A DNA stretch of 64,000 nt from Hsuehochloa calcarea (taxonomy: Eukaryota > Streptophyta > Magnoliopsida > Poales > Poaceae): assembly GCA_036346395.1 (NCBI GenBank), contig JAYEVG010000111.1:62001-126000 (forward strand). The letters run 5' to 3'. Positions 48,464 through 61,407 of the stretch are shown here, one piece after another; position 1 is the first letter of the stretch; every line of letters begins with the position of its first letter. Made by a program: the position numbers and the translations under genes. Under the pieces are notes generated by a model. That model was not told where the DNA came from, searched no databases, and was given only the letters and a program-made list of their open reading frames with translations.

Positions 48464-49412
48464 CAAACGCTAAATGAATTGTGCAACCTTCTCAGCTCTG
48501 TCGGGTCGGCGAAACAAATTATTGAATACGCGGCACTGCCTTTCCCATCTCTTCTTTGCATGCTGAGGTATAGTAAATTTGAAAGCAATTAAAAACTTTT
48601 AATATACACTCACACAAACAGATGTGCCACAAATTCGATAGGTCGAACCTATGGAACAAAGGTTAAAATTTTGGTTACTTGGTACTTCAACGCCGACTTC
48701 GTTAAATCTTAGTGATTCCATGGCATATCTAGCAATCTCAACGGATGTATCCGTACAGACTTCAGACCCAGAATAGGGCAAGCTGGAAATTTTAGTCAAT
48801 TATGAAGATAGAATGCTAGTAATAGAGAAAGTACTCACGGCGTACCCGCAAGTGTCTGCTTCCTCTTTAGAAGCCTCTCGTCCTAAGTTAATTTCTTTTT
48901 AAGTCTCAGCTGTGCAGTTGCCATATATCTCTCCATCTCTTTCTCTCCTTTGTGTGGCCTGACGCTTTTCGAAGCTATAAAATAGCTAAACAGGTAAAGT
49001 TAAGTTAAGCATAAGAAAGAATCAAATACTGGATGTAAGCAATTAGGAAGGAGCATCTCTCAAATAAAAAGTGACTACTTATTAAGGCAAAAATAAGTTG
49101 GTCTTCTAAAAGCCGCCATATCTCCGGTAGGAACAAGGACACCCATCAGAATAATTGCTAGAAGTCCCTGCATTAATACATACCTAGATGTCTTGCAAAA
49201 CCTCACAAGGGCTAAGTTAGTGTTTGCTGGACATAGGCCTAGAGAAACTTACTTTATAAGGATCCTTTTCGTAACTTCCATAAAAATTCTCAACCAATCC
49301 TTCATGGATATTTAGACTAATGCTTCAAGTTTGAATAATGAAGATTAGAACAACAATGTCGTTACCACGTAAATGGAAGTCGTAGAAGATAAGTCGCCCA
49401 CCGTTGACATCA
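48464..49412 (-). pseudogene. ABC1-like kinase gene fragment, array copy 3
   Basis: Exons in gene order: a partial (~49402-49370), b 49322-49253, c 49167-49079, d 48974-48839, e 48782-48686 (SGSEVCTDTSVEIARYAMES), f 48562-48464 (AFNNLFRRPDRAEKVA). It has the stop-bearing marker set also seen in copies 1, 4 and 7: an exon c with ancestral length but an in-frame stop, LT*DER in d (family Lys to stop), and FI*R in f. The acceptor before exon c is decayed. Compared with intact ABC1K proteins, about 35-40 residues expected between the end of d and the VEIARYAMELL motif of e are absent, as in all copies. Confidence 0.78.
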
Positions 49413-50810
49413 GCAGTAGCTTTTTAATCAGCATATATATTGTTGCTGCATTTAATTGAGATAGTAACAAGGACCAAAAGACAATACAAATGATTCAATG
49501 CCATGCTGCTGCCTTTAATCGAGATACTAAAAAGGACCAAACGGCAATACAAATGATTCAATGTCACGAAGGAATGATCTTATTGGAAAATCCGTCAAAC
49601 GAAGAGGAGGTTCTGTCTGAGGTAAGAAATCATGCCAAAATCGAACCTCAAAACCCACTTGATCACATGATAATACCATGTCACACGGAATGCAAGCGCA
49701 AAGCCACCTAAAAAGCATAGTAGTACCCGTGGAATTGAGAACAAATATTTTTTTATATGAAATAGGGAATTCAGTAATGTAGAACTATATAACCCAAATA
49801 TGCAAAGAATTCAAAAATCGTAACGAAAATACAGAAAAGTACAACGCTGATCGTTACAACACAGGTAGATGTCATTATCCTATTCTAGAATGACATTAGC
49901 ACACAACACAAAAACAAAAGATGGCATGACGAGTTACAAATGTTCTTTATTAGCAATTTAGCAAAATGAATTTACAGAGGACAAATCGCTGTAAAAGTGT
50001 ACGCATACGCACATCTGTATTTGATAATTCAGAGAAACAAAAAATCCTACTTGCACAGCTCATTTTTTTGGCAATATAGATAGATACGAAGTCATTTGGA
50101 CAAAAAGATGGCACGTTATGTACAGCAAGTTCAAGTCACATAAACCATTTTTTTTCTATATATTTTCAAAGTAAATAATTCTCAAAGAAGGGCAACAACA
50201 GACGGAGAGAATGGATTTACATAGGACAAATCGCTGCAAAAGTGTATGCGTAAATGGCCGCACTAAACCATAGAAAAGTATATGTAGCTACACACTATTG
50301 GTAGCAAAAGAAAACTAATTGAGCTTTGGAGGTACCCATCGCAACCAATGCACGCCGCTGATTAGTATGAAATGCATTGCAATTATGCTGTGAGGATAGT
50401 ACATGATCTCTGGTAGTAGAAGAAACTTACCTAAAAGAAGTATAGTCCTTTCGTTTGGAGAAAAATATATGTTCAAAGGATGGTCCTTTTTTTTTAGACC
50501 CAGCTGTTTTGTAAATGTAACACAAACTGGAAACATCTTGAGGGCATATCCCAAACAACTTACAGATGAAATATTACACACAAAAAATTGCAGTTGTTAC
50601 CTATTTTATATATTCAATAAACTACATTCTTATGTCATCACTAACTATAAGATTGTGCAGCCAAAACTGAGTGGACAGATTGTCCAAAGGTAGTGAGTAT
50701 ACTGCACCATGGTAAATGGCTAAATGCTACGCACATTTAAAAAAAATTATATGCGTAAATGACCGCAGTAAACCATAGAAAAGAATATAGCAAAAAGGCG
50801 TTGTGGGTAC
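49413..50810. other. Array spacer between copies 3 and 4
   Basis: Anchor 49534, plus-strand 73-codon frame 49490-49711 and its antisense frame 49718-49527. The exon-like block near 50500-50435 carries the run of nine A that shifts its frame. No gene seen. Confidence 0.6.
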
Positions 50811-51722
50811 CAAACGCTAAATGAATTGTGCAACCTTCTCAGCTCTGTCGGGATGGCGAAACAAATTGTTGAATGCGCGGCACTGCCATTCCCATCTCCT
50901 CTTTGCATGCTAAGGTATAGGAAATTTGAAAGCAATTAAAAACTTTTAATATACACTCACACTAACAGATGTGCGACAAATTCAATAGGTCGAACATATG
51001 GACCAAAGGTTGAAATTTTCCTTAACAGGTACTTCAACGCCAGCTTCGTTAAATCTTAGTAATTCAATGGCATATCTAGCAATCTCAACGGATGTATCCG
51101 TACAGACTTGACCCAGAATAGGGCAAGCTGGAAATTTTAGTCAATTAAGAACATAGAATGCTAGTAATGGAGAAAGTACTCACGGCATACCCGCAAGTGC
51201 CTGCTTCCTCTTTAGAAGCCTCTCGTACTAAGTTAATTTCTTTTTAAGTCTCAGCTGTGCAGTTGCCATCTCTCTCTCTCTCTCCTTTGTGTGGTCTGAC
51301 GCTTTTCGAAGCTATAAAATAGCTAAACAGGGAAAGTTAAACTAAGCATAAGAAAGAATCAAATACTGGATGTAAGTAATTAGGAAGGAGCATCTCTCAA
51401 ATAAAAAGTGACTACCTATTAAGGCAAAATTAAGTAGGTCTTCTAGATGTCTTGCAAAACCGCCATATCTTACCACGTAAATGGAAGAGGAACAAGGACA
51501 CCCATCAGAATAATTGCTTGAAGCACCTGCAGGAATACACATCTAGATGTCTTGCAAAACCTCACAAGGTCGTTACCACGTAAATGGAAGTCGTAGAAGA
51601 TTAGAACTCTCAACCAATCCTTCATTGATATTTGGACTAATGCTGCATGTTTGAATAACAAAGATTAGAACAAGGTCGTTACCACGTAAATGGAAGTCGT
51701 AGAAGATAAGCCGCCCACCGTA
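50811..51722 (-). pseudogene. ABC1-like kinase gene fragment, array copy 4 (rearranged)
   Basis: Exons f 50909-50811, e 51127-51033 (two bases missing, frameshift), d 51311-51184. Exon c (51526-51416) is interrupted by a patch that itself derives from the neighbouring intron and exon a ('tagatgtcttgcaaaa', 'taccacgtaaatggaag'). Exon b survives only as 51642-51608. The 'gttaccacgtaaatggaag' text occurs three times within 51470-51700, a sign of local template switching or micro-duplication. Stop-bearing subfamily. Not functional. Confidence 0.75.
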
Positions 51723-53465
51723 CACATCAGCAGCAGCTTTTTAATCAGCATATATATTGTTGTTGCATTTAATTGAGATACTAACAAGGACCAAAAGACA
51801 ATACAAATGATTCAATGCCATGCAACTGCCTTTAATCGAGATACTAAAAAGATCCAAATGGCAATACAAATGATTCAATGTCACGAAGGAACGATCTTAT
51901 AGGAAAATCCGTCAAACAAAGAGGAGGTTCTGTCTGAGGTAAGAAATCATGCCAAAATCGAACCTCAAAACCCACGTGATCACATGATAATAACATGTCA
52001 CACGGAATGCAAGCGCGAAGCCTCCTAAAAAGCACAGTAGTACCCGTGGAATTGAGAACAAATATTTTTTATGTGAAATAGGGAATTCAATAATGTAGAA
52101 CTATATAACCCAAATATGCAAAGAATTCAAAAATCATAACGAAAATACAGAAATGTACAACGCTGATCGTTACAATACAGGCAGATGTCATTATCCTATT
52201 CTAAAATGACATTAGCACATAACAAAAAAAACAAAAGATGGCATGGTGAGTTACAAATGTTCTTTATTAGCAAAATGACTTTACAGAGGACAAATCGTTG
52301 CAAAAGTGTATGCATACACACATATGTATTTGATAATTCAAAGAAAGAAAAAACCCTACCCGCGCAATGAATTTACAGAGGACAAATCGTTGCAAAAGTG
52401 TATGCATACACACATCTGTATTTGATAATTCATAGAAAGAAAAAACCCTACCTGCGCAGCTCATTTTTTTGGCAATGTAGATAGATACGAAGTCATTTGG
52501 ACAAAAAGATGACACGTCATGTACAGCAAGTTCAAATCACATAAACCAATTTTTTCTATATATTTTCAAAGTAAATAATTCTCAAAGTAGGGCAACAACA
52601 GACGGAGAGAATGGATTTACAGAGGACAAATCGCTGCAAAAGTGTATGCATACACACATCTGGATTTGATAACTCAGAGAAAGGAAAAAACCTACCTGCA
52701 TACCTATTTTTTTTTGGCAATCTAGGTAGATACGAAGTCATCTGGACAACTTGATGACACATCATGTACAGCAAGTCAAGTGACAAAAACCAAACTTTTT
52801 ATATATATTCAGACTAATAAGTTCTAAAATAAAGGTGACAACAGGCGGAGGGATTGCTTACTAGCAAAAGGAAGGGGATGGAGACAGACAGAGATCAAAC
52901 CCGCATGAGCATGGCAGGAACTAAATAACATACACCATCCCATTTGCTACTAACTGAGATATGGAGATAATATGTAGCTACACACTAATGGTAGCAAAAG
53001 AAAACTAATCGAGCTACGGAGGTACTCATCGCACCCTATGCATACCGCAGATTAGTATAAAGTGCATTGCAATTATGCTATGAGAATAGTAGATGATCTC
53101 TGGTATTAGAAGAAACTTACCTAAATGAAGTACAGTCCTGTCGTTTGGAGAAAACTATAAGTTCAAAGGACGGTCCTTTTTTTTAGACCCAGCTGTTTTG
53201 TAAATGTAACACAAACTGGAAACATCTTAAGGGCATATCCCGAACAATTTACACATGAAATATTACACACACAAAATTGCAGTTGTTACCTATTCTTATG
53301 CCATCACTAACTATAAGATTGTGCAGCCAAAACTGAGTAGAGAGATTGTCCAAAGGTAGTGAGTATATTGTACTTTGCTAAATGCTACGCATTTTTTAAA
53401 AAAATATGTGTAAATGGCCACAGTAAACGACAGAAAAGAATAGAGCAAAGAGGCGTTGTAGGTAC
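51723..53465. other. Array spacer between copies 4 and 5
   Basis: Anchor 51851 and minus-strand frame 52035-51844. A block ending in 'ctacctgcgcagctc' is locally duplicated (around 52270-52360 and 52365-52450), making this the longest spacer. Minus-strand LLYMMCHQVVQMTSYLPRLP near 52760 ends at a GTAGGT donor-like site. Confidence 0.6.
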
Positions 53466-54445
53466 CAAACGGTAAATGAATTGTGCAACCTTCTCAGCTC
53501 TGTCGGGTCGGCGAAACAAATTGTTGAATGCGCGGCACTGTCATTCCCATCTCTTCTTTGCATGCTGATGTATAGTAAATTTGAAAGCAATTAAAAACTT
53601 TCAATATATTCTCGCACTAACAGATGTGCTACCAATTCGATAGGTCGAACCTATTGACCAAAGGTTATAATTGTCCTTAACAGGTACTTCAACGCCGACT
53701 TCATTAAATCTTAGTAATTCCATGGCATATCTAGCAATCTCAACGGATGTATCTGTTCAGACTTTAGACCCAGAATAGGGCATGCGGGAAATTTTAGTCA
53801 ATTAAGAACATGGAATGCTAGTAAAGCAGAAAGTACTCACGGCGTAGCCGCAAGTGTCTACTTCCTCTTTAGAAACCTCTCGTCCTTAGTTAATTTCTTT
53901 TTAAGTTTAAGCTGTGCACGTACCATATATCTCTCTCTCTCTCCCTTTGACTGGCCTGACGCTTTTCGAAGCTATAAAATAGCTAAAGTCGGAAAGTTAA
54001 GTATAAGAAAGAAACAAATACTACATATACGAAATTAGGAAGGAGCATCTCTCAAGTAAAAAGTGACTACCTATCAAGGCAAAGTCCTCTGAAAGCCGGC
54101 ATATCTCCGGTAGGAACAAGGACACCCATCTGAATAAATGCTTGAAGCACCTGCAGGAATAAACACCTAGATGTCTTGCAAAACCTCACAATTGCTAAGT
54201 TAGTGTTTGCGGGACATATGCCTAGAGAAACTTACTTTATCAGGATTCTTTTCATAGCTTCCATAAAAATTCTCAACCAATCCTTCATAGATATTTGGAC
54301 TAATGCTGCAAGTTTGAATAACAAAGATTAGAACAACAATGTCGTTACCACGTAAATGGAAGTTTACGGGAACAAAGAGATTGTACGCAACTTTGCCATC
54401 ATTTGAAAGTCGTAGAAGATAAGCCGCCCACCGTTGACATCAGCA
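53466..54445 (-). pseudogene. ABC1-like kinase gene fragment, array copy 5 (best preserved c exon)
   Basis: Exons: a ~54440-54355 (GGRLIFYDFQMMAK), b 54305-54236 (EGLVENFYGSYEKNPDK), c 54150-54071 (VLQAFIQMGVLVPTGDMPAF), d 53971-53841 (KKKLTKDERFLKRK, then a TAG where others have Gln), e 53784-53688, f 53564-53466 (RAEKVAQFIYR open). Exon c belongs to the 80-bp form, nine bases shorter than the stop-bearing form, which removes that stop and keeps phase. The acceptor AG of exon e is changed to CG. The DFG metal-binding motif reads DFQ. Disabled by the exon d stop and acceptor loss. Confidence 0.8.
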
Positions 54446-56102
54446 GCACCTTTTTAATCAGCATATATAGTGCTGCTGCATTTAATTGAGATACTAACAA
54501 GGACCAAAAGACAATACAAATGATTCAATGTCATGCTGCTGCCTTTAATCGAGATACTAAAAAGGACCAAACGGCAATACAAATGATTCAATGTCACGAA
54601 GGAACAATCTTATTGGAAAATCCATCAAACGAAGAGGGGGATCGGTCTGAGGTAAGAAATCATGCCAAAATCGAACCTCAAAACCTACTAGATCACATAA
54701 TAATACCATGTCACACGGAATGGATGCGCGAAGCCTCCTAAAAAGCACAGCAGTAACCGTGGAATTGAGAACAGATATTTTTTACGTGAAATAGGGAATT
54801 CAGTAATGTTGAACTATATAACCCAAATATGCAAAGAATTCGAAAATCGTAACAAAAACACAGAAAAGTACAATGCTGATCATTACAACACAGGCAGCCG
54901 TCATAATCGTATTATAGAACGACATTAGCACATAACACAAAAACAAAAGATGGCATGAAGAGTTACAAATGTTCATTATTAGCAATTTAGCAGAATGAAT
55001 TTACAGTGGACAAATAGCTACAAAAGTGTATGCATACGCACATCTTTATTTGATAATTCAGAGAAAGAAAAAATCCTACCAGCGCAGCTTTTTTTTTTGC
55101 AATGTACAAGATACGAAGTCATTTGGACAAAAAAGATGACACGTCATGTACAGCAAGTTCAAGTCACATAAACCAATTTTTTCTATAAATATTCAAAGTA
55201 AATAATTCTCAAAGAAGGGCAACAACAGACAGACAGAATGGATTTACAGAGGACAAATCGCTGCAAAAGTGCATGCATACGCACATCTGGATTTGATAAT
55301 TCTGAGAAAGGAAAAAACATGCCTGCATATCTCATTTTTTGGCAATCTATGTAGATACGAAGTCATCTGGACAACATGATGACACATCATGTACAGCAAG
55401 TTCAAGTGACATAAACCATACTTTTTATATATATTCATAATAATAACTTCTCAAAGACGGGCGACAACAGGCGGAGGGATTGCTTACTAGCAAAAGGACA
55501 GAGATCAAACCCGCATGAGCAGGGCTGGAACTAAATAACATACACCATGCCATTTGCTACTAACTGAGATATGGAGACAAGATGTAGCTACACACTAATG
55601 GTAGCAAAAGAAAACTAATTGAGCTATGGAGGTACTCATCGCACCCTATGCATACCGCTGAAAAGCGTGAAGTGCATTGCGATTATGCTGTTAGAATAGT
55701 AGATGATCTCTGGTGGTAGAAGAAACTTAACTAAATGAAGTACAATCCTGTCTTTTGGAGAAAAATATATGTTCAAAGTACGGTCCTTTTTTTAGACCCA
55801 GCTGTTTTGTAAATGTAATAGAAACTGGAAACATCTTGAGGGCATATCCCAAACAATTTACACATGAAATATTACACACGAAAAATTACAGTTGTTAGCT
55901 ATTTTATATATTCAATAAACTACATTCTTATGCCATCACTAACTATAAGATTGTGCAACAAAAACTGAGTAGACAGATTGTCCAAAGGTAGTGAGTATAC
56001 TGCACTTTGGCAAATGCTACGCATATTTTTTTTAAAAAAAATATGCGTAAATGACCGCAGTAAACCATAGAAAAGAATAGAGCAAAGAGGCGTTGTACGT
56101 AC
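54446..56102. other. Array spacer between copies 5 and 6
   Basis: Anchor 54564, plus-strand frame 54520-54741, antisense frame 54748-54557. Minus-strand block 55438-55244 reads LLYMMCHHVVQMTSYL. No recognised gene. Confidence 0.6.
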
Positions 56103-57040
56103 CCAACGGTAAATGAATTGTGCAACCTTCTCAGCTCTGTTGGGTCGGCGAAACAAATTGTTGAATGCGCGGCACTGCCATTCCCGTCTCTTCTTTGCAT
56201 GCTGATGTATAGTAAATTTGAAAGCAATTAAAAACTTTCAATATATTCTCACACTAACACATGTGCTACCAGTTCGATAGGTCGAAACTATGGAACAAAG
56301 GTTAAAATTTTCGTTAACAGGTACTTCAACGCCAGCTTCGTTAAATCTTAGTAATTCCATGGCATATCTAGCAATCTCAACGGATGTATCTGTTCAGACT
56401 TCAGACCCAGAATAGGGCAAGCTGGAAAAGTTAGTCAATTAAGAACATGGAATGCTAGTAATGGAGAAAGTACTTACGGCGTAGCCGCAAGTGTCTGCTT
56501 TCTCTTTAGAAACCTCTCGTCCTTAGTTAATTTCTTTTTAAATCTCAGCTGTGCAGTTGCCATATCTCTCTCTCTCTCTCTATCTCCTTTGCGTGGTCTG
56601 ACGCTTTTCGAAGCTATAAAATAGCTAAACTCGGAAAGTTAAGCATAAGAAAGAAACAAATACTATATATAAGAAATTAGGAAGGAGCATCTCTCAAGTA
56701 AAAAGTGACTACCTATTAAGGCAAAGTCTGCTGAAAGCCTCCATATCTCTTGTAGTAAGAAGGACACCCATCTGAATAATTGTTTGAAGCACCTGCAGGA
56801 ATACACACCTAGATGTCTTGCAAAACCTCACAAGGGCTAAGTTAGTGTTTGCATGACCTATGCCTAGAGAAACTTACTCAACCAATCCTTCATGGATATT
56901 TGGACTAATGTTGTAAGTAAGAATAACGAAGATTAGAACAACAATGTCGTTACCACGTAAATGGAAGTTTACGGGAACAAAGAGATTGTACGCAACTTTG
57001 CCGTCATTTGAAAGTCGTAGAAGATAAGCCTCCGCCCGTT
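56103..57040 (-). pseudogene. ABC1-like kinase gene fragment, array copy 6
   Basis: Exons: a ~57040-56955 (YDFQMTAK), b only 56910-56878 (its 3' part deleted), c 56792-56713, d 56613-56478 (LTKDERFLKRKQTLAATP, the only d exon read open through this stretch), e 56421-56325, f 56201-56103 (RAEKVAQFIYRW). The GA tract in exon d contains an interrupting base that creates TAG, and exon b is truncated. The exon d donor is GTAAGT. Not functional. Confidence 0.78.
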
Positions 57041-58471
57041 GACATCAGCAGCAGCTTTTTAATCAGCATATATATTGCTGCTGCATTTACTTGAGATACT
57101 AACAAGGACCAAAAGACAATACAAATGATTCAATGCCATGCTGTTGCCTTTAATCGAGATGCTAAAAAGGACCAAACGGCGATACAAATGATTCAATGTC
57201 ATGAACAAACGATCTTATTGGAAAATCCTTCAAACGAAGAGCAGGACCTGTCTGAGGTAAGAAATCATGCCAAAATCGAACCTCAAAACCCACTGGATCA
57301 CAGGATAATACCATTTCACAAGGAACGCATGCGCGTAGCCTCCTAAAAAGCACGGTAGTAACCGTGGAATTAAGAACAAACATTTTTTAAGTGAAATAGG
57401 GAATTCAGCAACGTAGAACTATATAACCCAAATATGCAAAGAATTCAAAAATTGTAACGAAAATACAGAAAAGTACAATGTTGATCGTTACAACACAGGC
57501 AGTTGTCATTATCGTATTCTAGAACGACAATAGCACACTACACAAAAACAAAAGATGGCATGGCGAGTTACGAATGTTCGTTATTACCAATTTAGCAAAA
57601 TGAATTTACAGAGGACAAATCGTTGCAAAAGTGTATGCATACGCACATCTGGATTTGATAATTCTGAGAAAGGAAAAAACCTGCCTGCATATCTCATTTT
57701 TTGGCAATCTATGTAGATACAAAGTCATCTGGACAACATGATGACACATCATGTACAGCAAGTTCAAGTGACATAAACCATACTTTTTATATATATTCAT
57801 AATAATAACTTCTCAAAGACGGGCGACAACAGGCGGAGGGATTGCTTACTAGAAAAAGGAAGGGGATGGAAATAGACAGAGATCAAACCCGCATGAGCAG
57901 GGCCGAAACTAAATAACATACACTATCCCATTTGCTACTAACTGAGATATGGAGATAATATGTAGCTACACACTAATGGTAGCAAAAAAAACTAATTGAG
58001 CTATGGAGGTACTCATCGCACCCTATGCATACCGCTGATTAGCATGAAGTGCATTGCAATTATGCTGTGAAAATAGTAGATGATCTCTGGTGGTAGAAGA
58101 AACTTGCCAAAATGAAGTACAGTCCTGTCGTTTGGAGAAAAATATATGTTCAAAGTACGGTCCTTTCTTTTAGACCCAGCTGTTTTGTAAATGTAACACA
58201 AACAGGAAACATCTCGAGGGCATATCCCAAACAATTTACACACAAAAAATTGCATTTGTTAGCTACTTTATATATTCAATAAACAACATTCTTATGCCAT
58301 CACTAACTATAAGATTGTGCAGCCAAAACTGAGTAGACAGATTGTCCAAAGGTAGTGAGTATACTGCACTATGGTAAATGGCTAAATGCTACGCACGTTA
58401 AAAAAAATTATATGCGTAAATGGCCACAGTAAACCATAGAAAAGAATAGAGCAAAGAGGCGTTGTTGGTAC
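57041..58471. other. Array spacer between copies 6 and 7
   Basis: Anchor 57169, plus-strand frame 57125-57346, antisense 73-codon frame 57383-57162. Exon-like block near 58175-58110. No recognised gene. Confidence 0.6.
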
Positions 58472-59492
58472 CAAACGCTAAATGAATTGTGCAACCTTCT
58501 CAGCTCTGTCGGGTCGGCGAAACAAATTATTGAATGCGCGGCACTGCCTTTCCCATCTCTTCTTTGCATGCTGAGGTATAGTAAATTTGAAAGCAATTAA
58601 AAACTTTTAATATACACTCACACTAACAGATGTGCCACAAATTCGATAGGTCGAACCTATGGAGCAAAGGTTAAAATTTTGGTTAACAGGTACTTCACTA
58701 ACAGATGTGCCACAAATTCGATAGGTCGAACCTATGGAACAAAGGTTAAAATTTTGATTAACTGGTACTTCAACGCCAGCTTCGTTAAATCTTAGTGATT
58801 CCATGGCATATCTAGCAATCTCAACGGAAGTATCCGTACAGACTTCAGACCCAGAATAGGGCAAGCTGGAAATTTTAGTCAATTATGAACATAGAATGCT
58901 AGTAATGGAGAAAGTACTCACAGCGTACCCGCAAGTGTCTGCTTCCTCTTTAGAAGCCTCTCGTCCTAAGTTAATTTCTTTTTAAGTCTCAGCTGTGCAG
59001 TTGCCATATCTCGCTCCATCTCTCTCTCTCTCCTTTGTGTGGCCTGACGCTTTTCGAAGCTATAAAATATCTAAACAGGTAAAGTTAAGTTAAGCTTAAG
59101 AAAGAATCAAATACTGGATGTAAGTAATTAGGAAGGAGCATCTCTCAAATAAAAAGTGACTACTTATTAAGGCAAAATTAAGTTGGTCTTCTAAAAGCCG
59201 CCATATCTCCGGTAGGAACAAGGACACCCATCAGAATAATTGCTAGAAGCACCTGCATGAATACATACCTAGATGTCTTGCAAAACCTCACAAGGGCTAA
59301 GTTAGTGTTTGCTGGACATAGGCCTAGAGAAACTTACTTTATAAGGATCCTTTTCGTAACTTCCATAAAAATTCTCAACCAATCCATCATGGATATTTGG
59401 ACTAATGCTGCAAGTTTGAATAACGAAGATTAGAACAACAATGTCGTTACCACGTAAATGGAAGTCGTAGAAGATAAGCCGCCCACCGTTGA
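58472..59492 (-). pseudogene. ABC1-like kinase gene fragment, array copy 7
   Basis: Exons: a partial (~59490-59455, GRLIFYDFH), b 59407-59338 (ENFYGSYEKDPYK), c 59252-59164, d 59059-58922, e 58865-58769 (YAMESLRFNEAGVE), f 58570-58472. Stop-bearing subfamily (FI*R in f). The intron between e and f has a recent ~77-base tandem duplication (58620-58695 and 58697-58770) that repeats 'cagatgtgccacaaattcga' and an extra copy of the exon e 3' edge. Otherwise very close to copy 3. Confidence 0.78.
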
Positions 59493-60905
59493 CATCAGCA
59501 GCAGCTTTTTAATAAGCATATATATTGCTGCTGCATTTAATTGAGATACTAATTAGGACCAAAAGAAAATGATTCAATGCCATGCTGCTGCCTTTAATCG
59601 AGACACTAAAAAGGACCAAACGGCAATACAAATGATTCAATGTCACGAAGGAACGATCTTATTGGAAAATCCGTCAAACGAAGAGGAGGTTCTGTCTGAG
59701 GTAAGAAATCAGGCCAAAATCGAACCTCAAAACCCACTTGATAACATGATAATACCATGTCACACGGAATGCAAGCGCGAAGCCTCCTAAAAAGCACAGT
59801 AGTACCCGTGGAATTGAGAACAAATATTTTTTATGTGAAATAGGGAATTCAGTAATCTAGAACTATATAACCCAAATATGCAAAGAATTCAAAAATTGTA
59901 ACGAAAATACAGAAAAGTACAACGTTGATCGTTACAACACAGGCAGATGTCATTATCCTATTCTAGAATGACATTAGCACACAACACAGAAACAAAACAT
60001 GGCAAGGTGAGTTACAAATGTTCTTTATTAGAAATTTAGCAAAATGAATTTACAGAGGACAAATCGCTGCAAAAGTGTATGCATACGCACAGCTGGATTT
60101 GATAATTCAGAGAAAGGAAAAAACCCACCCGCATAGCTTTTTTTTTTTGGGCAATCTAGGTAGATACGAAGTCATCTGGACAACTTGATGACACATCATG
60201 TACAGCAAGTTTAAGTGACAAAAACCATATTTTTATATATATATTCAGACTAATTACTCCTAATAATTACTCCTAAAAGACGTGCGACAACAGGCGGAGG
60301 GCTTGCTTAATAGCAAAAGGAAGGGGATGGAGACAGACAGAGATCAAACCCGCATGAGCAGGGCAGGAACTGAATAACATACACCATCCCATTTGTTACT
60401 AACTGAGATATGCAGGTAATATGTAGCTACACACTAATGGTAGAAAAAGAAAACTAATTGAGCTATGCAGGTACTCATCGCACCCTATGCATACCGCGGA
60501 TTAGTATGAAGTGCATTGCAATTATGCTGTGAGAATAGTACATGATCACTGGTAGTAGAAGAAACTTACCTAAATGAAGTACAGTCCTGTCGTTTGGAGA
60601 AAAATATATATTCAAAGGACGATCCTTTTTTTTAGACCCAGCTGTTTTGTAAATGTAATAGAAACTGCAAACATCTTGGGGGCATATCCTAAACAATTTA
60701 CACATGAAATATTACACACGAAAAATTGCATTTGTTAGCTATTTTATATATTCAATAAACTACATTCTTATGCCATCACTTAACTATAAGATAGTGAGTA
60801 TACTGCACTTTGGTAAATGCTACGCATTTTTTAAAAAAAAATTATATGAGTAAATTGCCCTAGTAAACCACAGAAAAAAATAGAGCAAAGAGGCGTTGTA
60901 GTTAC
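59493..60905. other. Array spacer between copies 7 and 8
   Basis: Anchor 59613, plus-strand frame 59569-59790, antisense frame 59797-59606. From ~60000 it is nearly identical to the spacer at 45690-46616 ('taattactcctaataattac' in both). No recognised gene. Confidence 0.6.
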
Positions 60906-61359
60906 CAAACGGTAAATGAATTATGCAACCTTCTCAGCTCTGTCGGGTTGGCGAAACAAATTGTTGAATGCGCGGCACTGCCATTCCCATCTCTTCTTTG
61001 CATGCTGATATAGAGTAAATTTGAAAGCAATTAAAAACTTTCAATATATTATCACACTAACAGATGTGCTACCAATTCGATAGGTTGAACCTATGGACCA
61101 AAGGTTAAAATTTTCCTTAACAGGTACTTCAACGCCGGCTTCGTTAAATCTTAGTAATTCCATGGCATATCTAGCAATCTCAACGGATGTATCTGTTCAG
61201 ACTTCAGACCCAGAATAGGCCATGCTGGAAATTTTAGTCAATTAAGAACATGGAATGCTAGTAATGGAGAAAGTACGCACGGCGTAGCCGCAAGTGTCTA
61301 CTTCCTCTTTAGAAACCTCTCGTCCTTAGTTAACTTCTTTTTACGTTTCAACTGTGCAG

Positions 61360-61407
<48 letters not shown>

